Origin: Pseudoalteromonas rubra
Lineage (GTDB): Bacteria > Pseudomonadota > Gammaproteobacteria > Enterobacterales > Alteromonadaceae
DNA: 64,000 nucleotides
Direction: 5' to 3'
NCBI RefSeq assembly: GCF_000967655.1
Contig: NZ_JXYA01000011.1
Location: forward strand, 62,001 to 126,000
The notes under the pieces: generated by a model
Told to the model about the DNA's origin: nothing
The model's database searches: none
What the model saw: the letters and a program-made list of their open reading frames with translations, nothing else
Shown: positions 34,704 through 42,534 of the stretch, in pieces
How positions within the stretch are numbered: position 1 is the stretch's first letter
Layout of the letters: every line of letters starts with the position of its first letter
Program-made: the position numbers and the translations under genes

Positions 34704-35474
34704 TTATTGCGGCTTATTTTGCTTGATGGCTTCAAGATAGCGGCTCTCAACAAAGTTTTTCTCTTTACTCAGATGGGTTAGCTTTTGCCGGGTCTGTTCC
34801 AGCTCTGCTTTAAGGGCCGCGACTTCTGCGCTGCTGCCGTCGCCCTCATGTTCTACAGAGAGTTGATCTATCAGTTGATTTTGCTCCTCTATCTGGCGTT
34901 TGTACTGGTTTAGCAGGGTTTGTGTTTGCTGGTCGCTCATCGCATTGGCAGGTGCCCCTGCTTTGTCTTGCCGAAGTTGCTCTATTTCTTCTTGTAGCTG
35001 GGTATTGGCCTGGCGCAGTGTGTCGGTGGACTGGAACTGATGTTCCAGTTTGGAGCTGACATGACGCAGTTTCTTGCCACTATTATCGAGTTCGCCTTTA
35101 AGGCGTTTGATGAGTTTATGGGAGCGGATCAGTTTTTTGTTGAGCTCGTTAATGGAGCCTTGTTCTTCTTTGGTGATGTGGTCGGCGGTGGATGCCCGGA
35201 TCTGCGAGAGCTGATTTTCCAGCGTCATCTGTACTTGCAACAGCTCTGAAATGGTCTTGCTGTGCTGCTGAGTAAACTGGCTGGCCCGCGCGACTGATTC
35301 GCGACACTGCGCCAGTAATTCGTCGTTCTCTGGTGTGCTTGGTTTGTGGTTTAAAAAAGCCCCGGCAAAGTGGCGAAACTCTCTTAAAATCAACAATAAA
35401 ATATAAAACCAGGCCGCCAGGATCAACAGCCCCACATTCACTGCCAGATATTGGTAAACTTCGAGAGGAACCAT
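34704..35474 (-). CDS. Membrane-anchored coiled-coil protein of unknown function
   Basis: About 256 residues from ATG 35474; an in-frame TTG ten codons earlier is also possible. A single N-terminal transmembrane helix (LAVNVGLLILAAWFYILLLIL) is followed by a long cytoplasmic region with heptad-like Gln/Leu/Glu-rich segments (about 60-240), strongly predicted as coiled coil. No enzymatic motif is visible. It lies 85 bp upstream of the propeller kinase on the same strand and is divergent from a response regulator, so it may scaffold that signalling unit. I do not recognise a family. Confidence 0.75.
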   Translation of the reverse strand: MVPLEVYQYLAVNVGLLILAAWFYILLLILREFRHFAGAFLNHKPSTPENDELLAQCRESVARASQFTQQHSKTISELLQVQMTLENQLSQIRASTADHITKEEQGSINELNKKLIRSHKLIKRLKGELDNSGKKLRHVSSKLEHQFQSTDTLRQANTQLQEEIEQLRQDKAGAPANAMSDQQTQTLLNQYKRQIEEQNQLIDQLSVEHEGDGSSAEVAALKAELEQTRQKLTHLSKEKNFVESRYLEAIKQNKPQ

Positions 35475-35573
35475 ACGCTGAGTTATGCCGCGTTTGTTTA
35501 TCAATAAGATAAGTTTAGTTTTCGTTCAGAATTCTGCCTATACTGAAGAAGAATAATTGCGTTAGGGTAAAGA

Positions 35574-36473
35574 ATGAAAGTTCTGATCGTTGATGACAGC
35601 CATGCAACCTGTGAGATCATCCGGCGGGCCCTGCAACAGTTTGAGTATCGCAAGCTGTTGTTGCGCTGTGCCAGCCGTGTTGATGAGGCGATGACGCTAA
35701 TAGCTGATTGGCAGCCGCAGATCATTCTGACCGACTGGCATATGCCGGATAAAACCGGCATTGAACTGCTGGAAACCCTCCGTGTCAGCCACCCCGAGCT
35801 GCCGGTCGCGATGATCTCGACGGTGGACGATGCAACGCAGATTGAGTACGCCACCTCACTGGGCTGCGCATTTTTTCTGTCCAAACCTTTCAGCGATGAT
35901 GCACTGCGCAGCGCCATCATGCCCTTGGTGCTGGAGCAAGAAGCCAACGAAGTGATTGCCGAAGATGAAGCGGTACCGCTTCGAGAAGAGCTGGCTTTGC
36001 CTAAAACAGACTTGCTGGAACGCCTGATGCAGAAAAACATCAGCGATTCTCTGATGTTAAAACCTATCCAGGCACAGCAATTAGATGAAAGCAAAGTGCC
36101 CTGCGTGATGGTAGTTTACGCTGAGCGCGGCAGTCAGAAACCTCGGGTAATTGGCGTGTTGGATGTATATGCGGCCTGTGTGCTGGCCAGCAGCCTGCAA
36201 GTGATCCCGCAAGAAGAAGCCCACAAAGCCATACATTTAAATCAGATAAATCCAGAGATTATGACGGCGTGTAAAGAAGCGCTGGCAAAAACTGCGTATG
36301 CATTTCTGGATAAGCAAAGCAAAATGAGCTTGTTCGTCAGAAGCTGCACCATTTTATATCAAAGTCACCCCAAACTTGAGCGCTTATACCAGTACCCGCT
36401 CGACAGTCGGCTTGATTTAAGCTGCGAGCGCGAAGGGATGGCGCAGGGTAAGATGCTGATCGTTGGGGTGTAA
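35574..36473 (+). CDS. Response regulator with unrecognised C-terminal domain
   Basis: A 299-residue protein with an N-terminal receiver domain (1 to about 122): acidic pair in VDDSH, phosphoacceptor Asp near 54 (LTDWHMPDKTG), Thr in ISTVDD and Lys in FLSKPF. The C-terminal part (about 150-295) is not a known DNA-binding, GGDEF or HD domain. Its alternating pattern (VLDVYAACVLASSLQVI, MTACKEALAKTAYAFL) might be CheX/CheC-like, but this is weak. It is divergent from the coiled-coil/kinase pair with about 100 bp between starts, and an AGGGTAAAG site precedes the ATG. Phosphorylation by the propeller kinase is plausible, not shown. Confidence 0.85.
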   Translation: MKVLIVDDSHATCEIIRRALQQFEYRKLLLRCASRVDEAMTLIADWQPQIILTDWHMPDKTGIELLETLRVSHPELPVAMISTVDDATQIEYATSLGCAFFLSKPFSDDALRSAIMPLVLEQEANEVIAEDEAVPLREELALPKTDLLERLMQKNISDSLMLKPIQAQQLDESKVPCVMVVYAERGSQKPRVIGVLDVYAACVLASSLQVIPQEEAHKAIHLNQINPEIMTACKEALAKTAYAFLDKQSKMSLFVRSCTILYQSHPKLERLYQYPLDSRLDLSCEREGMAQGKMLIVGV

Positions 36474-36565
36474 GGCCGGTGTGCCTTGGTGAGAAGAGAC
36501 ATTGACTCTGAGCCGCATTTAGATATTATGTGCTCAATATTGACGGAAAAACACCCAGGAGGACG

Positions 36566-36610
36566 ATGATGATAGTAACCAAACCGACCGGGCAGACTGG
36601 CCTTAACTAA
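36566..36610 (+). CDS. Putative 14-codon leader peptide upstream of rsgA-like gene
   Basis: A short frame encoding MMIVTKPTGQTGLN with a perfect AGGAGG Shine-Dalgarno at 36557-36562, six bases before the second ATG. It ends about 105 bp before the GTPase start. Such a strong ribosome binding site on a tiny frame suggests real translation. Its ACCGGGC stretch could pair with downstream leader RNA (see the attenuator entry). No amino acid is clearly over-represented apart from three Thr. It resembles no leader peptide I can name. Confidence 0.5.
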   Translation: MMIVTKPTGQTGLN

Positions 36611-36687
36611 TCTAACTTAAAATCGAATTTAGTCTAGCCAGCACTCCTTTTCGCCCGGTATCTACCGGGGCAAACAGCCCCTTTCTC
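36588..36687 (+). promoter_or_regulatory. Possible attenuator: four mutually exclusive pairing segments
   Basis: Segment 1, ACCGGGC (36588-36594, inside the leader frame), complements segment 2, GCCCGGT (36653-36659). Segment 2 extended to GCCCGGTA complements segment 3, TACCGGGGC (36663-36671), with a tight TC loop. The GGGGC end of segment 3 complements segment 4, GCCCC (36677-36681), which is followed by TTTCTC. This 1:2, 2:3, 3:4 layout is that of a transcription attenuator. The final stem is short and the T tract imperfect, so confidence is moderate. Confidence 0.45.
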
Positions 36688-36717
36688 AGTTATTAACATC
36701 ATTGTTAAGGGGTCGTC

Positions 36718-37758
36718 ATGACCAATTTTCAGAACCTGGCCAAAATAGGCTGGACACCTTATTTTCAACAACAACTGACACTGCAAGAGTGGAGTGATGC
36801 TCATCCGCTACGGATCATCTCGCAGCACAGGTCCTGCATCTCAGTACAAGGCGAAGCGGGGACCTATTCTCTGCCACTCACACCGGCAATGGACGCGCTC
36901 GTCGTGGGCGATTGGATCCTGGTTGATAGCGAGCAGCGATATATCAGGCTGCTGGAGCGCTACAGTTGCTTCAAGCGCAAGGCGCCGGGTACGCACGTGG
37001 CGTGGCAGTTAATCTCGGCGAACGTTGATACCGCCTTTATATTGTGTGCACTGAATGAAGACTTTAACCTCAGCCGGCTGGAGCGATACCTCGCTCTGGT
37101 TCACAGTTCGAGCGCTCAAGCCGTGGTAGTGTTAACCAAATCCGATCAGGTTACGCATGCCGAGCAGGCGCTCGATGCGGTACGTCGGCTTGACGCCGCT
37201 TTGGATGTGCTGACTCTGAATACGCACGCCCCCGAGTGCGTTGAACGTTTGTCTCCCTGGCTTAGCGAAGGCCAGACGGTGGTATTACTTGGTTCCTCTG
37301 GGGTTGGGAAGTCAACGCTGACAAATACCCTGATGAACACACAGCATCAGCGTACCGGCGGGATCCGAGAGGACGATGGCAAAGGACGCCACACCACCAC
37401 ACATCGAGAGCTGGTGACACTGCCATCGGGCGGATTGTTACTCGATACGCCCGGAATGCGGGAGCTGCAACTCGGTGGTTGCGAGACAGGGATCAGTTCG
37501 GCATTTGCTGACATTGAATTGTTGGGTGAGCAATGCCGATTTAATGATTGTCGGCATGAGCAGGAGCCGGGCTGTGCAGTACAAGGCGCGATTGAGTCTG
37601 GCGCACTCAGCCAGAGGCGGCTTACCAACTACCTCAAGCTGAACCGGGAAAATGCATTTAACACATCCAGCCTGGCGCAGCGGCGTGCTAAAGAGAAGTC
37701 GTTTGGTAAGATGGTGAAGCAGGTGGTGAAAAACAAAGCCCGTTTAAAAGACGGCTAG
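36718..37758 (+). CDS. rsgA: Ribosome small-subunit-dependent GTPase A (RsgA/YjeQ family)
   Basis: A 346-residue circularly permuted GTPase. An N-terminal OB-fold region (about 20-100) precedes the G4-like TKSD, the G1 loop GSSGVGKST near residue 200, and G3 DTPG. A C-terminal zinc knuckle (CRFNDCRHEQEPGC) follows. RsgA releases assembly factors from the late 30S subunit. Its length and motif order are normal. It stands alone behind a putative leader-peptide attenuator, unlike the housekeeping copy usually found near orn or psd, so it may be a second copy under special control. An AAGGGG site precedes the ATG. Confidence 0.92.
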   Translation: MTNFQNLAKIGWTPYFQQQLTLQEWSDAHPLRIISQHRSCISVQGEAGTYSLPLTPAMDALVVGDWILVDSEQRYIRLLERYSCFKRKAPGTHVAWQLISANVDTAFILCALNEDFNLSRLERYLALVHSSSAQAVVVLTKSDQVTHAEQALDAVRRLDAALDVLTLNTHAPECVERLSPWLSEGQTVVLLGSSGVGKSTLTNTLMNTQHQRTGGIREDDGKGRHTTTHRELVTLPSGGLLLDTPGMRELQLGGCETGISSAFADIELLGEQCRFNDCRHEQEPGCAVQGAIESGALSQRRLTNYLKLNRENAFNTSSLAQRRAKEKSFGKMVKQVVKNKARLKDG

Positions 37759-37766
37759 TTCTGGTT

Positions 37767-37793
37767 TAAGGTCGTGCCTTTGGCATGACCTTA
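37767..37793 (+). terminator. Hairpin terminator after rsgA-like gene
   Basis: A 12-bp stem with one G-T wobble (TAAGGTCGTGCC and GGCATGACCTTA) and a TTT loop lies just after the GTPase stop. No clean T run follows on either strand, so it may act as a 3' stabilising hairpin instead. Confidence 0.5.
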
Positions 37794-37843
37794 TAATACT
37801 TTAAATAGCTCAATTAGTTACATATCTTATCTAAAGGTGCATT

Positions 37844-39055
37844 ATGGCTTTTAAGAACCGCAATGTAAGGCTCTGTCTTTCAGTCCTGTTGCTTGCTGCT
37901 GGTATCACAGGCTTGGTTGCTGGGTGTGCAACAACGGATGAGCAAGTGAATAGAGCATCTTTGGTGCATCGTTACACAGATAATCAAAACGGCATAGATG
38001 GACTGGATAATGTGCGCCGCCTGTTATTCGATGACACCCGCAGGGTGCTGTACGCGGTCAGTGCGGATGATGACTCTCTGGCTGCGTATCGCGTGGCGGA
38101 TGATTTATCACTGACTATGCTGGATATGATGTCGGGCAATCAAGCGCACGGCACTTTGGTGGGGGCGTCGGATATGACATTTTCTGGTGCTAACCGAGAT
38201 ATCCAGGTGGTCAGTTTCTATAGTGGCGCGGTTGCGCAGTTTCGTTTGCAGGACAATGGATCGCTGCATTTAGTGTCTTATGTAACCGATAGTATTGATA
38301 TCCAACGGGTATTTAAGCAAAGTAAGCCCATTTCTGCACAGGAAGATACGCTGGCGCTCTTAGGCCCTTATGCCATTGCCGGTAGTCGCAGTGGGATCAG
38401 TTACGTGGCCTCCAATGTGTCGCAGGCTCTGGTCAAAGTAACCTCAACGCAGGGCAAGCTGAATGTGAAACAGATCCTTCGCGCCAGTCAGGTTAAAGCG
38501 CTGGCGGGGGCGGTATCGGTTGCCTTGTCACAAGATGAAAGCCAGGTCGCGGTAGCTGGCATGCAGGCGAACCAGGTCGCCATATTCAAGGCGGGGGCCT
38601 CTCAGGTACTCACTTTGCAACACACCTTAGGGGATGAACAACACACAACCCTGGCAGAACCCGTGTTTGTGGCGTTTGTGCCGCAAACAGCAGGCTTGAT
38701 GGTGGCAACGCAATCAGGCGTTTATCATTTCCAGCAGGACCCCGCTGGACGCTTTATGCTGTTTGAGCAGCTCAGTGTTGCCGATCTGCAGTCACTGGCT
38801 GGTGTAACGCGCATGGTATTTTCGCCTGACGGACACTGTTTGCTGACATTGTCAGAATCGACTGATCAGGTCAATGTGTTTGCTCGTCAGGCAAACGGGC
38901 GTTGGCAGTTTTCTGAGCTGATTCATGTCGCGGGGGCAAAATCGCCAACCTCAGCGGCTTTTCTTTCCCTCACTCAGGTGGCAATTAGTTTCGCAAAAAG
39001 CGATATGCTCAGTATCTACGCCAATGTATGTACTTACCAACATGGTGAGCGATAA
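37844..39055 (+). CDS. Lipoprotein with WD40/lactonase-like beta-propeller
   Basis: A 403-residue protein with a lipoprotein signal, lipobox LVAGC (Cys28, then Ala). The mature region is built of about 40-50-residue repeats with the pattern of a lactonase-type propeller: RRLLFDDTRRVLYAVSADDDSLAAYRV, VSVALSQDESQVAVAGMQANQVAIFK and TRMVFSPDGHCLLTLSESTDQVNVF. No catalytic residues can be assigned, so it may be structural or binding. An AAAGGTG-like site precedes the ATG. It is monocistronic between hairpins and a regulator gene. Confidence 0.8.
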   Translation: MAFKNRNVRLCLSVLLLAAGITGLVAGCATTDEQVNRASLVHRYTDNQNGIDGLDNVRRLLFDDTRRVLYAVSADDDSLAAYRVADDLSLTMLDMMSGNQAHGTLVGASDMTFSGANRDIQVVSFYSGAVAQFRLQDNGSLHLVSYVTDSIDIQRVFKQSKPISAQEDTLALLGPYAIAGSRSGISYVASNVSQALVKVTSTQGKLNVKQILRASQVKALAGAVSVALSQDESQVAVAGMQANQVAIFKAGASQVLTLQHTLGDEQHTTLAEPVFVAFVPQTAGLMVATQSGVYHFQQDPAGRFMLFEQLSVADLQSLAGVTRMVFSPDGHCLLTLSESTDQVNVFARQANGRWQFSELIHVAGAKSPTSAAFLSLTQVAISFAKSDMLSIYANVCTYQHGER

Positions 39056-39374
39056 ATCAGCAGCGCGTTTCAGACGCTGGACATAAATTAGTGAAGTACG
39101 GCAGATAACCGCATAGAATTTCTATTTTTGAAATAATTCGTCATATTTGTAACAGGTTTTAACGCTTAGAGTGCGGATATTGTCGGGTTTTTGTTGAACT
39201 TCATTTCTTTTCCCTGTTAGTCTAGTGCTCTGTGATGATTTGAATTTGTAAAATATTCTTTTTTATTGAAATAATGCCTTGCCAGAGGTAACTTCATTGG
39301 CCCTGAGTAATCACTTGGTTTGGCTGATTATCGTCTATCAATTATTGGAAAGTTAACCGCTTTGATTGAATGCC
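39056..39374. other. AT-rich intergenic region upstream of the CadC-like regulator
   Basis: No gene is seen in about 320 bp. It is rich in AT and should hold the regulator's promoter. A weak CAGCG/CGCTG hairpin sits just after the lipoprotein stop. Confidence 0.5.
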
Positions 39375-41561
39375 ATGTCTTCGCTAAAAGATATTAAACT
39401 GACAAAACTCGGAGCATTTGTTCTGGATCTGAGCGATCAGGTTTTATATCGCGATGCTGACGAGGTTGCTATTGAGCCTAAGGTCATGGCGTTATTGCTG
39501 TATTTGTACGAAAATCGCGACAGATACGTAAACATCGAAGAGCTGCACCAGGAAGTTTGGTCAGACCGCATTGTGTCTGACACTGCGGTACGCAGTGCAG
39601 TCAAAAAACTCAGGCTAATTTTAGGTGATAATGATATCGCCAATGCGCGTTATGTGAAGTCGGTTTCAAAACGTGGCTACAAACTCGTTTGTGAGGTAGC
39701 GCCTGTTGATAGTCTTGAGTCAGGCGACGTGCCACCTAACGACGTACTCATCAATGACACATCACCCGGGGACGCTAAAGAGAGTGCGAAACCGAACCCC
39801 AATCCAACCTCTGGCGCTTCTGAACTAACTCTCGGGCCTAATAAACCCGCTGGTGAAAGGTGGTTTACTACTTGGCTGGCTTTTGCCATGGTGTTGGCCA
39901 CGGTCGTGGGTTGGGTAAAGTATGATGCAATTAGCACCTTTATCAAGGAAGCCCAGGTGGTGAAGGTGGCCGATTTAGATCAGGTAACGTCTTTTAATGG
40001 TGAAAAGCTGGATCTTTCTGTTTCTATCGATGGTCGTTATGTTGCTTTCAGCGGTCGTACCTCGATACAGGAAGATCGTCAGGTCTATATTTTTGATAGA
40101 CAAAATGGTACCACCAGGCAGCTAACATATAATGCCGTGAATGTTGTCTCTGTACAGTTTGCTCAGAACGACAAGGTATTGGTGTATGTAGATTTTGTAA
40201 ACGGAAAGACAGCCTTACGTTTGCTTCCTCTGACTATGGCAGAGCCGGAGCAGGGTCAGATTACCCTGCTTGAAGGTGTTGAGTCTATTGGTTCCCTTTC
40301 AGAAGGGCGTCACCCTACTGAAATATTGTTTCCCATGATCCAGGCTGGGGCAGAAGATAGTATGCTTTACGCGCTGGATCTACAGTCTCGCCAATACTCT
40401 CGATTATTCACCCTCAGTGAGCCTAATGAAGCTTTGTATGATGTCAGTATTTCTCCAGATTTGAGACACTTAGCTTTGTTAAAAGCAGGCCAGGGACATC
40501 ATCATGTGGTACTGCTAAACCTGGAAAATAAAGAGCAAACGCTAATATATAGCAGGAAGGCACCGATTCGTAAGGTGGAATGGAAAAATCTGCAAACCCT
40601 ATTGCTACTGGGCAGAACGGGCCTTATCCAGCTCGACCTGGAGACAGGAGAAGAAATCAAACTGATTGAGGACAAAGAGACATTGTTGCGTGCTATGGAT
40701 TCGCACAATGGGACCGATATTTTCCTGACTCAACAAGCGTTGACTCGGGCCAATCGTTTGTATCTGGAGCAATCGCTTGGGGCACAGAGCCAGGTTTTGA
40801 ATGTCATTGATACAGAACCTCAGATTGTAAACATGTACTATGATGACAGCTCTGAAGCGCATAAATGGGTTTTAATCCTGCAAAATGAGACCTTTACAGT
40901 AGGTCGGATGTCACTTGATACACGTAAGGTAGACCCTTATTTGGTCAGTAACGAAGTGCTGGAGCTGTTAAACATTTCTCATGCTGCCAAAGGCATACTG
41001 CTGAAACAAGGGGGCAAGTTAGCGCTCTTATCTATGGAAAGCAGGGAAGTTGAGTACATCACTTCCTCATCAGAAATAACCAGTGATGCCGTATTTAGTA
41101 TGGATAACCAGCATATCTACTATGGCGTGAACGTCGCTGGGGCATGGGAAATACAGAGTTACAGTATCGAGACTAAAATGAGCGCTTTACTGCTGCCTAA
41201 GTACCGCTCTATCCGCCCGGTTGGCGATGGATATATAGCAGCTAAAGCAACCGCAGGTGATGGCCCACTGTATTACTTCAGTGATTTGGACAGTGAAGCA
41301 ATCGCCCTTAATCATAAAATTGACTTCAGATATATTTGCCGCTGGTATGTCAGGGGGGATCTTGTTATCTGGAGTACATTTGATTCCCGCAAGACTTACC
41401 TTCATACACTTAACTGGCGTACCGGTGAATACAGCCATGATGCACATCGCCTTTACGCATTTTATCCTACCATATCCGCAGATGCCGCTGGCAGCAAAGC
41501 CTTGGCCTTATCTGTACAAATAAATGATACCGCTGTTGTCGGAATGACAATAAATCACTAA
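39375..41561 (+). CDS. CadC-like membrane-bound transcriptional regulator with TolB-type propeller
   Basis: About 728 residues from ATG 39375 (TTG 39366 three codons earlier is possible; no clear ribosome binding site). An OmpR/PhoB-type winged helix (about 5-105, with EELHQEVWSDRIVSDTAVRSAVKKLR and YVKSVSKRGYKL) is followed by a Pro/Ser/Asn-rich linker. One transmembrane helix (about 155-178) and a large periplasmic domain of TolB/WD40-like repeats come next. Proteins of this build bind DNA from the membrane and sense periplasmic signals. It is followed after 87 bp by a tiny secreted peptide gene, which may be its target or ligand. Confidence 0.9.
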   Translation: MSSLKDIKLTKLGAFVLDLSDQVLYRDADEVAIEPKVMALLLYLYENRDRYVNIEELHQEVWSDRIVSDTAVRSAVKKLRLILGDNDIANARYVKSVSKRGYKLVCEVAPVDSLESGDVPPNDVLINDTSPGDAKESAKPNPNPTSGASELTLGPNKPAGERWFTTWLAFAMVLATVVGWVKYDAISTFIKEAQVVKVADLDQVTSFNGEKLDLSVSIDGRYVAFSGRTSIQEDRQVYIFDRQNGTTRQLTYNAVNVVSVQFAQNDKVLVYVDFVNGKTALRLLPLTMAEPEQGQITLLEGVESIGSLSEGRHPTEILFPMIQAGAEDSMLYALDLQSRQYSRLFTLSEPNEALYDVSISPDLRHLALLKAGQGHHHVVLLNLENKEQTLIYSRKAPIRKVEWKNLQTLLLLGRTGLIQLDLETGEEIKLIEDKETLLRAMDSHNGTDIFLTQQALTRANRLYLEQSLGAQSQVLNVIDTEPQIVNMYYDDSSEAHKWVLILQNETFTVGRMSLDTRKVDPYLVSNEVLELLNISHAAKGILLKQGGKLALLSMESREVEYITSSSEITSDAVFSMDNQHIYYGVNVAGAWEIQSYSIETKMSALLLPKYRSIRPVGDGYIAAKATAGDGPLYYFSDLDSEAIALNHKIDFRYICRWYVRGDLVIWSTFDSRKTYLHTLNWRTGEYSHDAHRLYAFYPTISADAAGSKALALSVQINDTAVVGMTINH

Positions 41562-41648
41562 CATAGATCCCTGAAAGAGGTCCCCTTTCTAATAACTATT
41601 ATTGACCTCTGTTTGTACTTTACCCAATCAAATAAAAGGATCATCATT

Positions 41649-41816
41649 TTGACTCAAGCAATTAAAAGCATTGCCTATGCGTTGACTGTGGTATGCGCAT
41701 CAATGACATCGACAACTTCCTTAGCTTCCAATGACGATAATGTAGGCCCAGTCAAAGAGTGTCGCGTAGGGCCTTTCTGCGAATGGCCTGTACAAGGGGC
41801 TAATCCGAAGGAATAG
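41649..41816 (+). CDS. Small secreted two-cysteine peptide
   Basis: A 55-codon gene starting at TTG 41649, chosen because AAAAGGA lies 8 bases upstream; no ATG is available before the signal sequence. The first 27 or so residues form a Sec signal (KSIAYALTVVCASMTSTTSLA). The remaining peptide of about 29 residues is hydrophilic and holds two cysteines six residues apart (ECRVGPFCEW), which could form a disulfide. It sits between the CadC-like regulator and a strong terminator. No family is recognised; a signalling peptide, inhibitor or small toxin are options. Confidence 0.6.
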   Translation: MTQAIKSIAYALTVVCASMTSTTSLASNDDNVGPVKECRVGPFCEWPVQGANPKE

Positions 41817-41845
41817 CATTGCTATTATTTCTGAATAGAAAAAGA

Positions 41846-41878
41846 AAATAAGCCTTTGATATAAAGGCTTATTTTTTT
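41846..41878 (+). terminator. Intrinsic terminator after the small peptide gene
   Basis: A 12-bp stem (AAATAAGCCTTT and AAAGGCTTATTT) with a short loop runs into seven T residues. It lies 30 bp after the peptide stop. Confidence 0.88.
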
Positions 41879-42534
41879 GGTTATAAAAAATAGATGTAAC
41901 AGTTGTTTAGAAAATTGAGATAAGTTTTTATATTTTCATCCGAGTTAGCAACAACCGGGCAGGGATTGATGAAAGGTTGTAACTGAGTTTGCAGTCTGGC
42001 GCAGTTTGCCAACACTGTCAGGGAAGATGGTTGACATGCGACAATGTCTCTTGCAAGGAAAGGAAGAGATAAGTACCAAGCGCACAAGGAACGAAAACGC
42101 AGTGCTTGGTGTTAGCTCAATAGAAGCCTCAAAATTGGTTTGTTGTCTTTTTCGGGGTTTTTGTTTCACTCCGTGCAACATATAGGCGCAATAACAATAA
42201 TAACAATAATGTCCAGAGCAACACAGGGAGAGCAACAGGGACAGTGTTGAAAGCGCTGAAGTGAGTGCCTGTCACATGCAGTATCAGCGCTCTGGGGTTT
42301 TTTACAAGGATAGATCGATGAGCGTCAGGGAGTGATTGCCGGCGATGCAGTGGTCCTACTGCCACTGCATCGCTGGTCAGATTCATCAATAGCATTAACA
42401 GGTTATGCTTGCTGTAACAGGAAAATTGTTTTCCGTACTAAAATAATAATAACAATGTCATCACTATATGTAGGGTTGTCAAACAACAAGTCGTCACAGC
42501 TACTCGTCAATACGCCCTAATCGGCGTTCGTTTG
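41879..42534. other. Non-coding region of about 650 bp with two hairpins
   Basis: No convincing gene lies between the small peptide and the HD-GYP gene, although the stretch has short frames of low quality. An 8-bp inverted repeat (AGCGCTGA 42252-42259 and TCAGCGCT 42284-42291) is followed by CTGGGG and six T, so a plus-strand small RNA ending there is possible. A longer stem-loop follows at 42342-42373. Confidence 0.5.
42342..42373. repeat. Perfect 12-bp inverted repeat (extendable to 16 with wobbles)
   Basis: GCGATGCAGTGG and CCACTGCATCGC flank an 8-base loop. It lies about 160 bp past the HD-GYP stop and lacks a T run on either strand. It may be a 3' end of the large minus-strand operon, a REP-like element or a protein site. 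Confidence 0.6.

Noticed and set aside
35501..36094. 197-codon minus-strand frame
   Set aside because: Antisense to the receiver domain gene and Ser-rich in the way of shadow frames.
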